A stretch of DNA of 64,000 nt from Bacteroidales bacterium. Lineage in GTDB: Bacteria > Bacteroidota > Bacteroidia > Bacteroidales > P3. Below the pieces are notes generated by a model. The model was given only the letters and a program-made list of their open reading frames with translations. It was not told the DNA's origin and searched no databases. This document shows positions 8,597 to 17,101 of the stretch, one piece after another; within the stretch, counting starts at the first letter, position 1; each line of letters opens with the position of its first letter. The DNA lies in contig JAQVXZ010000003.1 of NCBI GenBank assembly GCA_028708845.1, positions 84,151 through 148,150 on the forward strand, written 5' to 3'. Made by a program: the position numbers and the translations under genes.

Positions 8597-9061
8597 ATGC
8601 TTAAATACTTTAACTATGATATAGTATTTCAAGAAATACCGGATGAAATAACACTTGCTATTAATCTGACTAATTGTCCAAACAGATGTGATGGTTGTCA
8701 TAGCCCATATCTCCAAAAAGATATTGGAGAAATAGTAACCGAAGAAACTTTATCAAGGCTTTTAGAAGGATACTCTTCTTGTATTACTTGTTTTTGTTTT
8801 ATGGGAGGAGATAATTCTCCAGAAGAAGTTAATTATTTTGCTCGGTTCATTCGTAATCAATATAATTTGAAAACAGCATGGTATTCTGGATTAAAATTAA
8901 TTCATAATGAAATCAAATTAGAGAACTTTGATTACATTAAAATAGGTCCTTACATCAAATTTCGAGGTGGATTAAAATCAAAAACCACAAATCAAAAACT
9001 ATACAAAATTGGAGATAATAAAGAATTAGTGGATATTACAAAAATCTTTTTTAGCAAGTAA
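8597..9061 (+). CDS. nrdG: Anaerobic ribonucleotide reductase activating protein
   Basis: NrdG is a small radical-SAM enzyme that makes the glycyl radical on NrdD. The 154-residue product carries the CX3CX2C cluster motif CPNRCDGC (Cys27, Cys31, Cys34) and a Gly-rich GGDNSPEE segment. I chose the ATG at 8597, one base after the nrdD stop; a TTG at 8585 in the same frame would overlap nrdD and add only four residues. The gene ends the operon; IS-derived sequence begins about 50 bases later. Confidence 0.93.
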   Translation: MLKYFNYDIVFQEIPDEITLAINLTNCPNRCDGCHSPYLQKDIGEIVTEETLSRLLEGYSSCITCFCFMGGDNSPEEVNYFARFIRNQYNLKTAWYSGLKLIHNEIKLENFDYIKIGPYIKFRGGLKSKTTNQKLYKIGDNKELVDITKIFFSK

Positions 9062-9112
9062 GATCTTTTAATGAAATAAGTTTAAGCATCTTTAGGATTG
9101 TTAAATAAAAAG

Positions 9113-9261
9113 GGCTCACATTAATTTTTAGGGGACAAAGCGAAAAGTTTATAAATTCTGAATAGGAAGAAGTGAGTATTAGTAAACCCTATTAGATTAG
9201 CTCTAAAGATTTTGATTCTAGAATTGAATGACTCTGCATTTGCATTTGTGATTCTGTCCAA
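9113..9261 (-). pseudogene. 3' remnant of a second ISAon1-type element
   Basis: On the minus strand the stretch encodes the C-terminus of an ISL3/ISAon1-type transposase, ANAESFNSRIKIFRANL and FFLFRIYKLFA, ending at the TAA at 9121-9123, and then the element's right terminal repeat beginning GGCTCAC at 9113. About 150 bases match the 3' end of the element at 9495-10827 in inverted orientation, with scattered substitutions. It is a decayed end of another copy, not the left end of the neighbouring element. Confidence 0.8.
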
Positions 9262-9292
9262 TTAGATGCTTTCCTGCCTTTCCCATTTTTAT

Positions 9293-9460
9293 GAGTTAGT
9301 GTTTATGACTAAAGAGTTAGTGTTTATGCTCTAAACACGTGATGCTTATGCCTGAGGATTAGCTCCACAGGTGCAAACTCATCCTCTTTATACTATAAAG
9401 ACACGCTCTTCATGCCCTGAAGACACGCTCTTCAGACCCTCAACACATGCTCTTTAGAGC
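9293..9460. repeat. Short tandem arrays with 21-22 bp period (array E)
   Basis: GAGTTAGTGTTTATG occurs at 9293 and 9314 (period 21). Farther on, AGACACGCTCTTCA occurs at 9399 and 9421, and a diverged copy aligns 22 bases later (GCTCTT at 9449). Between them is diverged sequence, possibly decayed units. It lies between two IS remnants and contains no ORF. Confidence 0.7.
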
Positions 9461-9520
9461 ATGACCTTTGGGTATAATATTTAGCTCTTTTAATGGCTCA
9501 GATGAATTATTTGGGGATTA

Positions 9521-9931
9521 GTGTTACTTTTGCATAAAAAAAGAGAATTGGAAAAAGCACTAATCGGTTATTTTTTACCAGAGAGATTACTTGATCATTT
9601 TAAGATAACAAATGTTGAAGAGTTAGGCGAAATATCCACAAAAAGAATGGTCTTTCAGGTAGAATTAGAAGAGATAAATATTATACCAAAAGGTTATGAT
9701 CCATCTTTATATGAATCTAAAGGTTTCTACCCTGTAACACTTGTTCAAGATTTTCCTATACGAGGGAAGGCTGTTTATTTATCAATAAAACGAAGGAGAT
9801 GGCGTCATAAAAAACATAAGAATGAAATCATTCATAACGATTACACTCTTATTGCCGAAGGTTCAAGAATAACGCAAGAACTTTCGGATTTTTTAAAAGG
9901 TACAGGTAGAGACCCGAGAAGATACCATTAG
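9521..9931 (+). CDS. ISAon1-type transposase N-terminal protein (ORF1)
   Basis: The 136-residue product starts at a GTG within the left inverted repeat. It has the features of the short first ORF of ISAon1 elements: LLDHF near the start, VQDFPIRGKAVYLSIKRRRW in the middle and GSRITQELSDFLKG at the end. It probably makes the N-terminal DNA-binding part. The second ORF continues in the +1 frame and overlaps its end, so a combined product may need ribosomal frameshifting in intact copies. No zinc cluster is seen. An in-frame start further downstream is possible. Confidence 0.75.
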   Translation: MLLLHKKRELEKALIGYFLPERLLDHFKITNVEELGEISTKRMVFQVELEEINIIPKGYDPSLYESKGFYPVTLVQDFPIRGKAVYLSIKRRRWRHKKHKNEIIHNDYTLIAEGSRITQELSDFLKGTGRDPRRYH

Positions 9932-10804
9932 CAATATAGCAAGTTATTATGTTGTTCCAGCCGATAAATTACAAAGACAATATAAGAAACATAGTAGCGG
10001 TTTTTTGGAATGGAATCAGAAAGAACATGCGGGAAGCTATTTACTTTTCCCCGAGAATATAGACGAATATCTGAGTATAGATGAAGTATCCCTATCACAA
10101 GGAGAATTGTATACTTTTGTTACCAATAAAAATGGCAAAGGCAAGAAAGGAACCTTAGTAGCATCAATCAAAGGAACCAAATCAAAAGACATTGTTAATA
10201 TTCTAGGAAAGCTGCCATTAGAGTTAAGGTGTAAGGTAAAAGAGGTTACGTTGGATATGGCGAAGAATATGGAATCCGCAGTAAAACAATCATTCCCATG
10301 TTCTACACTCGTTATAGATAGATTTCATGTGGTTAAGTTAGCAATAGAAGGATTGCAGCATCTCAGAATAGCTTACAGATGGGAGGAGTTAGATAAAGAA
10401 AACAAGTCAATAGATAAAGCCAAAAAGCAAGGAAAGAAATATACTGCTGTTGAATTTGAGAATGGAGATACACCAAAACAACTTTTAGCTAGATGTAGAT
10501 ATATTTTAGCCAAGAAAGCATCTAATTGGACGGAAATACAAGGACAAAGAGTCAAGCTTTTATTTAAACATTATCCTCTCTTAAAAACAGCATATGAACA
10601 CATATTAGAATTTAGGAGCATATATGAACTTCATTCAAGAAGTGATGCAGAGGATAGACTCTTATTCTTAATTTTTTTATCAACCGAAACACCAATGCAA
10701 ATGCAGAGTCATTCAATTCTAAAATCAAACTCTTTAGAGCTAATCTAAGAGGTGTGACTGATACTGACTTTTTCCTATTCAGACTTTATAAACTTTTCGC
10801 TTAG
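9912..10804 (+). pseudogene. ISAon1-type DDE transposase (ORF2), frameshifted
   Basis: The frame from 9912 (ASYYVVPADKLQRQYKKH) through the ATG at 10005 to 10670 encodes the catalytic domain: YLSIDEVSLSQGELYTFVTN with a catalytic Asp, VKEVTLDMAKNM with the second Asp, and VIDRFHVVKLA. Near the T7 run at 10672-10678 the frame is lost and a stop occurs at 10748. The proper C-terminus (NANAESFNSKIKLFRANL ... FFLFRLYKLFA) continues in another frame to the TAG at 10802-10804. The segment between FRSIYE and the C-terminal motif also looks shorter than in relatives, suggesting an internal deletion. Confidence 0.85.
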
Positions 10805-10892
10805 TCCCCAAAAAATTAATGTGAGCCTTTTAATTCCGTAGATCTTTGATTCAGTAAATTCTTTCAGCGATTCATTTAAGGGATGTAATTTC

Positions 10893-11684
10893 TTAGGAGT
10901 TAAACTCGTAATCGAGGAATTCTTGAAGGCGGGTTGGGGTAACACATTCTTCTAATACGCCTGCTTTTGCAATTGAAATAGCACCTGTTTGTTCACTTAC
11001 TACAATTGCTATGCTGTCTGTTTGTTCGGTTATGCCAATTGCAGAACGGTGACGTAGTCCTAAGTTTGGTGCGATTTGATAACTAGAGCTTACAGGTAAA
11101 ATACATCTTGCTGCTCTGATTGTATTGTCTTTAATTATCATAGCTCCATCGTGAAGAGGGGAATTTTTGAAAAATATTGTTTCAATTAGTTGGGAGTTAA
11201 TCTCACAATCTAAAAGTTCTCCTGTATGAATAATTGACTCTAAATCATTATATTTTGCTATAACTATTAGTGCTCCAGTTTGTGATTGGGAAAGGTGCTG
11301 ATAGGTTTTAACTATGGCTGTTGAGTTAAAATGATCTAGCTGGTGTTTGTTAATCTTCCAAAAGAAAAACCTATTCTTCTTACCTCTTTCTATGCTTCTA
11401 GAACCAAGCAATGCAAAAAACCTTCTAATCTCTGGTTGAAAAATAATAATTATTCCAATTGCACCAACACTAATAAATTGTCCAATAACTTTTGATAATA
11501 TTCTCATTTCAAGGTATGAAACAATAATCCAAAAGAAATATATGGTTACAAAAGTTATAATTATACTTAGGGCTGTGGTTCCTTTTAATAATTTATAAAT
11601 AAAATATACTAATACTAAAGATAGAATGATGTCTAATACATCAATAAATTTTAATTGGAAAGGAAGTACTAATAATTCAATCAT
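10893..11684 (-). CDS. cdaA: Diadenylate cyclase (c-di-AMP synthase)
   Basis: CdaA joins two ATP into cyclic di-AMP at the inner membrane. The 263-residue protein has three N-terminal membrane segments (about 10-85) followed by the DAC domain with the DGA motif (Asp179-Ala181) and the RHR motif (Arg211-Arg213). Length and order match the CdaA class. The stop of folP lies 12 bases upstream, so the pair is probably transcribed from the folP promoter; a folP-cdaA pairing is common in Bacteroidota. A c-di-AMP phosphodiesterase candidate is at 51.3-53.2 kb. Confidence 0.95.
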   Translation of the reverse strand: MIELLVLPFQLKFIDVLDIILSLVLVYFIYKLLKGTTALSIIITFVTIYFFWIIVSYLEMRILSKVIGQFISVGAIGIIIIFQPEIRRFFALLGSRSIERGKKNRFFFWKINKHQLDHFNSTAIVKTYQHLSQSQTGALIVIAKYNDLESIIHTGELLDCEINSQLIETIFFKNSPLHDGAMIIKDNTIRAARCILPVSSSYQIAPNLGLRHRSAIGITEQTDSIAIVVSEQTGAISIAKAGVLEECVTPTRLQEFLDYEFNS

Positions 11685-11696
11685 TTAAATGCTTTT

Positions 11697-12569
11697 TTAT
11701 CTATTGTTTTCAATTAAATTGTAGAGTTTAATACATTGTTTAGCCTCTTTAACGTCATGAACCCTTAAAATGTTGCTCTTATTCATCAATGCAAAGCCAT
11801 GGAGGAACGTTGTTCCATTTAAAGCCTCTTGTGGTGTAATTGATAGTGGCTTATATATCATAGTTTTTCTGGAAATGCCTGTTAGGATAGGTAGACCAAA
11901 GGTTTTAAAGTCTTGAATATGATTTAAGAGGAAGTAGTTTTGTTCTACGGTTTTGCCAAAGCCAAATCCCAAGTCTAGAATAATATCATTAACTCCCAAT
12001 TTGTGAAGAGTGTCAATCTTTGCTGAGAAATAATCACAAATATCCAAGAATATATTCTCGTAATTAGTGTTTTCCTGCATTTTATCAGGAGTGTTTGGGG
12101 TATGAGTAAGGACATATGGAGCATTTAGAGAAGGAAGGACTTCGAAAAGTTTAGGATCAAATTGTCCGCCTGATATATCATTGATAATATTTGCTCCTTC
12201 TTTTACTGCCTTTTCAGCAACATTAGCCCAAAATGTATCTATTGAAATAATTATATCAGGAAACGCTTTTCTGATTTCTCTAACGACAGGAATAATTTGT
12301 TCTAATTCTTCCTCTTCTGACACCAAAATAGCATTAGGCCTAGTTGAGCAAGCTCCAATATCAATTATATCGGCTCCATCTTCTATCATTTCTTTTGCAT
12401 GGATAAGAGCTTTTTCAACATTATTTATATATCTTCCTCCATCATAGAATGAATCCTTGGTAAGGTTTAAGACTCCCATAATGAGAGGCTTTTGAAGAGA
12501 AATTAATTTTCCTTGCAGATTAATTGTGGTATTTGAAGATAAATTTGTAATTTTATCGATTGATTTCAT
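11697..12569 (-). CDS. folP: Dihydropteroate synthase
   Basis: FolP condenses p-aminobenzoate with the dihydropterin pyrophosphate in folate synthesis. The 290-residue protein shows the family's signatures: MGVLNLTKDSFYDGG from residue 31 (pterin/phosphate loop), DIGACSTRP, NDISGG, DLGFGFGKT and GISRKTM. The N-terminus carries about 20 extra residues before the core, which is usual in Bacteroidota. It lies 12 bases upstream of cdaA on the same strand. Confidence 0.95.
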   Translation of the reverse strand: MKSIDKITNLSSNTTINLQGKLISLQKPLIMGVLNLTKDSFYDGGRYINNVEKALIHAKEMIEDGADIIDIGACSTRPNAILVSEEEELEQIIPVVREIRKAFPDIIISIDTFWANVAEKAVKEGANIINDISGGQFDPKLFEVLPSLNAPYVLTHTPNTPDKMQENTNYENIFLDICDYFSAKIDTLHKLGVNDIILDLGFGFGKTVEQNYFLLNHIQDFKTFGLPILTGISRKTMIYKPLSITPQEALNGTTFLHGFALMNKSNILRVHDVKEAKQCIKLYNLIENNR

Positions 12570-12593
12570 TGAGTTTTTTGTCTTTATTGAAAA

Positions 12594-12602
12594 GCAAAAT
12601 TA
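12594..12602 (-). promoter_or_regulatory. Promoter of folP-cdaA
   Basis: On the minus strand TAATTTTGC matches the Bacteroidota -7 box, about 25 bases before the folP start. Confidence 0.55.
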
Positions 12603-12646
12603 CGGAATTGTTTGAGAATATTTATTTAAATCAATAAGAAAATTAT

Positions 12647-13183
12647 ATGAACACATCGCAAGAGTATGATAAGGAGATAAAACAATGTAGGGATTTGTTT
12701 TCTGCAAAGCTTAAAGATTATGGTGCTTCTTGGCGAATTTTGAGGCTTCCTTCCCTAACAGATCAAATATTTATTAAAGCAAATCGCATACGTCAATTTC
12801 AAGAATCAGGTATAATGAAAGTTGAAGAGGGCATAGGTTCTGAGTTTATTGGTATTATCAACTATTCAATAATAGCTCTTATTCAATTGGAACTTGGAGT
12901 AATTAACGATAACAAAGAAAAACTTGATAACGAATTTGTAATAGAGCTTTACGATAAATATGCTAGACAAGCTAAAGAGCTAATGGAAGATAAGAACCAT
13001 GACTACTCTGAGGCATGGAGAAGTATGAGGGTGAGTTCTATCTTAGATTTAATCTTAATGAAGATTATGAGATTGAAACAAATTGAAGATAATCAAGGAA
13101 AGGTTTTTGTTTCTGAGGGAATAGAGGCAAATTATTATGATATTATTAACTATGGAGTTTTTGCTCTTATCAAAATTAAATGA
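12647..13183 (+). CDS. DUF1599 protein with two repeats of the domain
   Basis: The 178-residue protein consists of two similar halves. Residues about 8-85 contain DYGASWRILRLPSLTDQIFI and GIINYSIIALIQLE; residues about 105-178 contain DYSEAWRSMRVSSILDLILM and DIINYGVFALIKIK. Both match DUF1599, a family proposed to be associated with nucleotide modification but not characterised in this context. It may share the operon with the DoxX gene 22 bases downstream, and it diverges from folP. Confidence 0.85.
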   Translation: MNTSQEYDKEIKQCRDLFSAKLKDYGASWRILRLPSLTDQIFIKANRIRQFQESGIMKVEEGIGSEFIGIINYSIIALIQLELGVINDNKEKLDNEFVIELYDKYARQAKELMEDKNHDYSEAWRSMRVSSILDLILMKIMRLKQIEDNQGKVFVSEGIEANYYDIINYGVFALIKIK

Positions 13184-13205
13184 CAACTAATAACACAAAA
13201 TAATT

Positions 13206-14348
13206 ATGAAGTATTTAGGACGTTTATGTAGAATTATTGTAGGATCAGTATTTATATTTTCTGGGTTTGTAAAGTCAGTTGACCCTTATGGTACTGCGTA
13301 TAAGATTTCAGAATATTTAGGAGTTTTTGGATTTACTGAACTTATAAATGCCATACCTTGGATGCCTATAGTGGTATCTATTATATTATGTGCTTTTGAG
13401 TTAATAGTTGGTATACTTTTGGTTTCAGGCTTTTTCAAAAAGACAACAAACTGGATAGCAGGACTAATGATGTTGTTTTTCACCATCCTAACTTTTATTG
13501 ATGCCTTAACTAATAAGGTTTCTGATTGTGGTTGTTTTGGCGATGCAGTAATATTAACCAATTGGCAAACCTTTTGGAAAAACATGGCTCTCGATGTTCT
13601 TCTTATTCTTACTTATTTGTTTGATAAGGTTAAGTTCCCATCCTTAGTTAATCGTAAGTTAGGATTTGGCGTAATGGGTGTCCTAATATTTTTAGCTATT
13701 GGCTTTTCAGTCTTCAACGCAATGTATGAACCAATAATAGATTTTAGAGCTTGGAAAGAAGGGAATAGGATGGTTCCAAAGCCAGAAGATCAAAAGCCAC
13801 CAGTTAGTTATGCAATGTACAAAAACAATGCAACCAACCAAGAAAGAGAATTTGGTATGGATGAGCTTATGAAGATTTACCAAGATGAGCCAGACTTTGC
13901 AGATAATTGGACTTTTATTAGCAGCAGGGTAATAAATACTAATACTGTTGCTGCTGATGGTTTTTCTATGCTTAATGTAATGACAGATGAGGATGAATCC
14001 TTAGAGGTTTTGTCTCATCCTGGTGTAAGTTTTATTTTTACAATAGTAGATTTAGAAACTCCTTCCAAAAAATCAATTAAAAAGGTTGCAGATTTTGAGA
14101 AAAAAGCAGCTGAATTTGGATATCAAACAGTAATAATAACTTCTTCATCAGTAAAAAAATGGGCAGATTTTACCGAGAAACATAATTGGAAAGATGTAAT
14201 AATTTATTCTACAGACGACAAAGCAATTGAAACAATGATGCGTTCTAATCCTGGTGTTGTTATGATGAAGGATGGAGTTGTTGTTAAGAAGTGGTCGTGG
14301 AGATTATTGCCCGAATTTTCTGAACTAAATATTCAAAAGCCAGTTTAA
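13206..14348 (+). CDS. DoxX-like membrane protein (BT_3928 family)
   Basis: The 380-residue protein has an N-terminal four-helix DoxX/MauE-like membrane domain (about 1-155) starting GRLCRIIVGSVFIFSGFVKS and containing the paired cysteines SDCGCFGDA near residue 105, a feature of proteins that pass reducing power across membranes. The C-terminal half (about 260-380) looks like a degenerate thioredoxin fold (VSFIFTIVDLE) without a CxxC. It corresponds to the BT_3928 family in Bacteroidota. The stop codon overlaps the next ATG by one base, so translation is likely coupled to the ABC permease. Confidence 0.75.
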   Translation: MKYLGRLCRIIVGSVFIFSGFVKSVDPYGTAYKISEYLGVFGFTELINAIPWMPIVVSIILCAFELIVGILLVSGFFKKTTNWIAGLMMLFFTILTFIDALTNKVSDCGCFGDAVILTNWQTFWKNMALDVLLILTYLFDKVKFPSLVNRKLGFGVMGVLIFLAIGFSVFNAMYEPIIDFRAWKEGNRMVPKPEDQKPPVSYAMYKNNATNQEREFGMDELMKIYQDEPDFADNWTFISSRVINTNTVAADGFSMLNVMTDEDESLEVLSHPGVSFIFTIVDLETPSKKSIKKVADFEKKAAEFGYQTVIITSSSVKKWADFTEKHNWKDVIIYSTDDKAIETMMRSNPGVVMMKDGVVVKKWSWRLLPEFSELNIQKPV

Positions 14349-15424
14349 TGTTAGACTTTATATTAAAAAGAATAGGGTATGGTTTTCTTGTATTACTTGG
14401 AGTAATAACTCTTGTATTCTTTTTATTTAATGTCTTACCTGGTGACCCTGCTCGCATGATGTTAGGTCAGAGGGCAGATCAGGAAAGTGTTGAAATAATT
14501 CAAAAAGACTTAGGACTTGATCAGCCAATCCTAACTCAATACCTATATTATTTAAATGATTTATCACCAATATCTTTTCATAAGAGTTCTAGTGATAAAT
14601 CAAGATACTTAGATGAAACAAAGTACTCTTACATTAAGCTTTATGGAGGAAAAGAAAATCTTATTGTTCTAAAAAAACCATATCTAAGAAGGAGCTACCA
14701 GTCTAAAAGACAGGTAACAGATATTCTTTATGAGGCTTTTCCCAATACTATGATACTTGCATTAGTTAGCATGACTTTTGCTTTTGTTGTAGGGGTTACC
14801 TTGGGTAGTCTTTCAGCAATTTTCAAAGATAGTTGGTTTGATAGAATCAATTTAAGTGTAATTGTTTTGGGGATGTCGTTGCCTTCATTCTTTGCAGCCA
14901 TAATATTTGCTTGGCTTTTTGCTTATGTTCTTGCTCCCTACACAGGGCTTTCTATGTTTGGAAGTCTTTATTCGGTAGATAGTTTAGGAAGAGGAGAGTA
15001 TATTGACCTTAAAAATATAATCCTACCAGCATTTACATTAGGTATAAGACCCTTAGCTGTAATATCTGAATTAACTAAGAGTTCTTTATTAGATGTCCTT
15101 TCTCAAGACTATATTAGAACAGCAAGAGCTAAGGGATTATCAAAATATCAAGTCTTAAGACGTCATGCTCTTAAAAACTCAATGAACCCTGTTATTACAT
15201 CAGTTTCTGGTTGGTTTGCATCGCTTATGGCAGGTGCAGTATTTGTTGAATATATCTTTGACTGGAAAGGGGTAGGGGTTGTAATTGTTGATGGATTAGA
15301 GAAATATGATTTCCCTGTGGTTATGGGGGCTCTTTTGATTATTTGTGTATTATTAGTTATGATTAACATTGTGGTTGATATACTCTATGGAATTTTAGAT
15401 CCAAGAGTAAGGATAGCCAAATAA
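14348..15424 (+). CDS. ABC transporter permease, DppB/OppB type
   Basis: The 358-residue permease has the N-terminal LGVITLVFFLFNVLPGDPARMMLGQRA typical of DppB/OppB peptide or nickel permeases and the cytoplasmic EAA loop RTARAKGLSKYQVLRRHALKN near residue 255. About six membrane segments are visible. Residues 75-120 form a charged insert before the second segment. No partner permease, ATPase or binding protein is beside it, so the rest of the transporter is encoded elsewhere. Substrate unknown. Confidence 0.88.
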   Translation: MLDFILKRIGYGFLVLLGVITLVFFLFNVLPGDPARMMLGQRADQESVEIIQKDLGLDQPILTQYLYYLNDLSPISFHKSSSDKSRYLDETKYSYIKLYGGKENLIVLKKPYLRRSYQSKRQVTDILYEAFPNTMILALVSMTFAFVVGVTLGSLSAIFKDSWFDRINLSVIVLGMSLPSFFAAIIFAWLFAYVLAPYTGLSMFGSLYSVDSLGRGEYIDLKNIILPAFTLGIRPLAVISELTKSSLLDVLSQDYIRTARAKGLSKYQVLRRHALKNSMNPVITSVSGWFASLMAGAVFVEYIFDWKGVGVVIVDGLEKYDFPVVMGALLIICVLLVMINIVVDILYGILDPRVRIAK

Positions 15425-15431
15425 AAAGTAC

Positions 15432-15440
15432 TACCTTTGC
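15432..15440 (+). promoter_or_regulatory. Promoter of tpiA
   Basis: TACCTTTGC is a good -7 box 32 bases before the tpiA start; no clear -33 TTG is seen. Confidence 0.5.
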
Positions 15441-15472
15441 ATATAGTATTAACAAAATAAATTTTTATTATT

Positions 15473-16228
15473 ATGAGAAGAAACATAGTTGCAGGAAACT
15501 GGAAAATGAATCTAGGCTTTGAAGAGGCTGATGATTTAGTAAATCTAATTGCAGAAAAATTAGATGAAGTGGAAACAGAAACAACAGTGATTGTTTGTCC
15601 ACCATATCCATACTTAGAACTAACCTCAGACCTTGCTCAAGAATCAAATTTCTTTGCAGGAGCTCAAAACGTATCATCATTTGATAATGGAGCATATACA
15701 GGAGAAGTGTCAGCTCAGATGTTAGCTTCAATGAATATTGATTATTGCATTGTTGGACATAGCGAAAGAAGAAAGTACTTCCACGAAACAAACCAAGAAA
15801 TATCAACAAAGGTTGTTAAATTGCTTGAAAGCGGTATTAGCCCAATATTCTGTTGTGGTGAAGCTTTGGAAGAAAGAGAATCAGAAAAACATTTTGATGT
15901 TGTTAAAACTCAGATAGTGGAAAGTCTTTTCAACTTAACAGGAGAAGAAATTCTAGATGTTATTATTGCATACGAACCAGTTTGGGCTATTGGAACAGGA
16001 AAAACAGCAACAGGAGCTCAAGCACAAGAAATGCATGCATATATTCGTTCTCTATTAACAGAAAAGTACGGAAAAGAAGTATCAGAAGAAATATCAATAC
16101 TTTATGGTGGTAGCTGTAATCCTAAGAATGCAAAAGAACTGTTTGCAAATAAAGATGTTGATGGTGGATTAATAGGTGGAGCTTCATTAAAAGCAGATGA
16201 TTTTCTTGCTATTATCACATCTTTCTAA
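15473..16228 (+). CDS. tpiA: Triosephosphate isomerase
   Basis: TpiA interconverts dihydroxyacetone phosphate and glyceraldehyde 3-phosphate in glycolysis. The 251-residue protein has the complete active site: GNWKMN with Lys11, GHSERR with His96, and AYEPVWAIGTG with the catalytic Glu168, then the phosphate-binding YGGS and GGASL loops. Normal length and intact. It is followed 26 bases later by prmA and has its own promoter. Confidence 0.98.
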   Translation: MRRNIVAGNWKMNLGFEEADDLVNLIAEKLDEVETETTVIVCPPYPYLELTSDLAQESNFFAGAQNVSSFDNGAYTGEVSAQMLASMNIDYCIVGHSERRKYFHETNQEISTKVVKLLESGISPIFCCGEALEERESEKHFDVVKTQIVESLFNLTGEEILDVIIAYEPVWAIGTGKTATGAQAQEMHAYIRSLLTEKYGKEVSEEISILYGGSCNPKNAKELFANKDVDGGLIGGASLKADDFLAIITSF

Positions 16229-16254
16229 AAAGAAAACAGATTTAATAAATATAG

Positions 16255-17091
16255 ATGAAATATATTGAAATAGATTTTAGTATAAAACCCCTTGAAATGT
16301 ATTCAGAGATTCTTCAATCCGATTTATGTGATATTGGTTTTGAGAGTTTTCAGGATACAAATGAGGGGTTTTTAGCTTATTGTCAAGAGGTGCTTTTTAG
16401 CGATAAGGAGCTTAATGTATTAATTGATAGGTTTATTGGCTTAAATCCTCATGTAGAACTATTAACTAAGAAAAATGAAATTGAGCAACAAGATTGGAAT
16501 GCTGAATGGGAGAAATCCTATCCTGCGGTTCTAATTAATAACTATTGTTATGTACATGCTCATTTTCACAAACCATTAGAGGAGGTTGAATATAATATTG
16601 AAATATCCCCGAAAATGTCATTTGGAACAGCTCATCATCCAACAACATTCCAAATAATAGAACTTCTTCAAAATGAAAATCTAGAAGGAAAAGACTTAAT
16701 GGATATGGGAAGTGGTACAGGTGTTTTGGCAATATTAGCTAAAATGAAAGGAGCATCTTATGTTGAGGCTATTGATAACGATGAGTGGGCTTATAAAAAC
16801 GCATTAGAAAATGTTAAGACCAATAAGTCTGATGTTATTGTTAGATATGGTGATTCGAACCTTTTGGACAGAGAATACGATGTTTTCATTGCAAATATAA
16901 ATAGAAATATACTTCTTCAAGATATGCAGAAATACTCTAAACATATAAAAGATGGAGGAGTTTTGTTTTTGAGTGGTTTCTACGTAGAAGATATTCCTAT
17001 TTTGATGGAAGAGGCATCGAAATATGGTTTTAGATTAGATAGGCAAATATCAAAAGATAATTGGGCTGCATTAAGATTGATAAAAAAATAA
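16255..17091 (+). CDS. prmA: Ribosomal protein L11 methyltransferase
   Basis: PrmA methylates ribosomal protein L11 using S-adenosylmethionine. The 278-residue protein has a substrate-recognition N-terminal domain (about 1-90), the PKMSFGTAHHPTT motif, the SAM loop MGSGTGVLAILAK and the ANINRNILLQDM motif (NIN replaces the common NIL/NPP catalytic strand). Spacing suggests transcription with tpiA; the large exported protein begins 10 bases after it. Confidence 0.93.
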   Translation: MKYIEIDFSIKPLEMYSEILQSDLCDIGFESFQDTNEGFLAYCQEVLFSDKELNVLIDRFIGLNPHVELLTKKNEIEQQDWNAEWEKSYPAVLINNYCYVHAHFHKPLEEVEYNIEISPKMSFGTAHHPTTFQIIELLQNENLEGKDLMDMGSGTGVLAILAKMKGASYVEAIDNDEWAYKNALENVKTNKSDVIVRYGDSNLLDREYDVFIANINRNILLQDMQKYSKHIKDGGVLFLSGFYVEDIPILMEEASKYGFRLDRQISKDNWAALRLIKK

Positions 17092-17101
17092 AATAAGGAA
17101 A

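Larger units (their letters stand above)
9488..10834 (+). mobile_element. ISAon1-type (ISL3-like) insertion sequence, frameshifted
   Basis: The element spans 9495-10827. Its left end GGCTCAGATGAATTATTTGG (9495) and the reverse complement of its right end, GGCTCACATTAATTTTTTGG (10827), are imperfect terminal inverted repeats of about 27 bases. TTTTAAT directly flanks both ends (9488-9494 and 10828-10834), a 7-bp candidate target duplication. Inside are a small first ORF and a second ORF with the DDE transposase, as in Bacteroidota ISAon1 elements. The transposase frame is broken near 10672-10678, so this copy is probably immobile. Confidence 0.85.

Noticed and set aside
9113..9261. Left end of the resident insertion sequence
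   Set aside because: It matches the 3' coding end over 150 bases; the real left repeat is at 9495, supported by the flanking TTTTAAT duplication.
10373..10555. Minus-strand frame within the IS
   Set aside because: It is opposite the well-supported transposase and has no features of its own.
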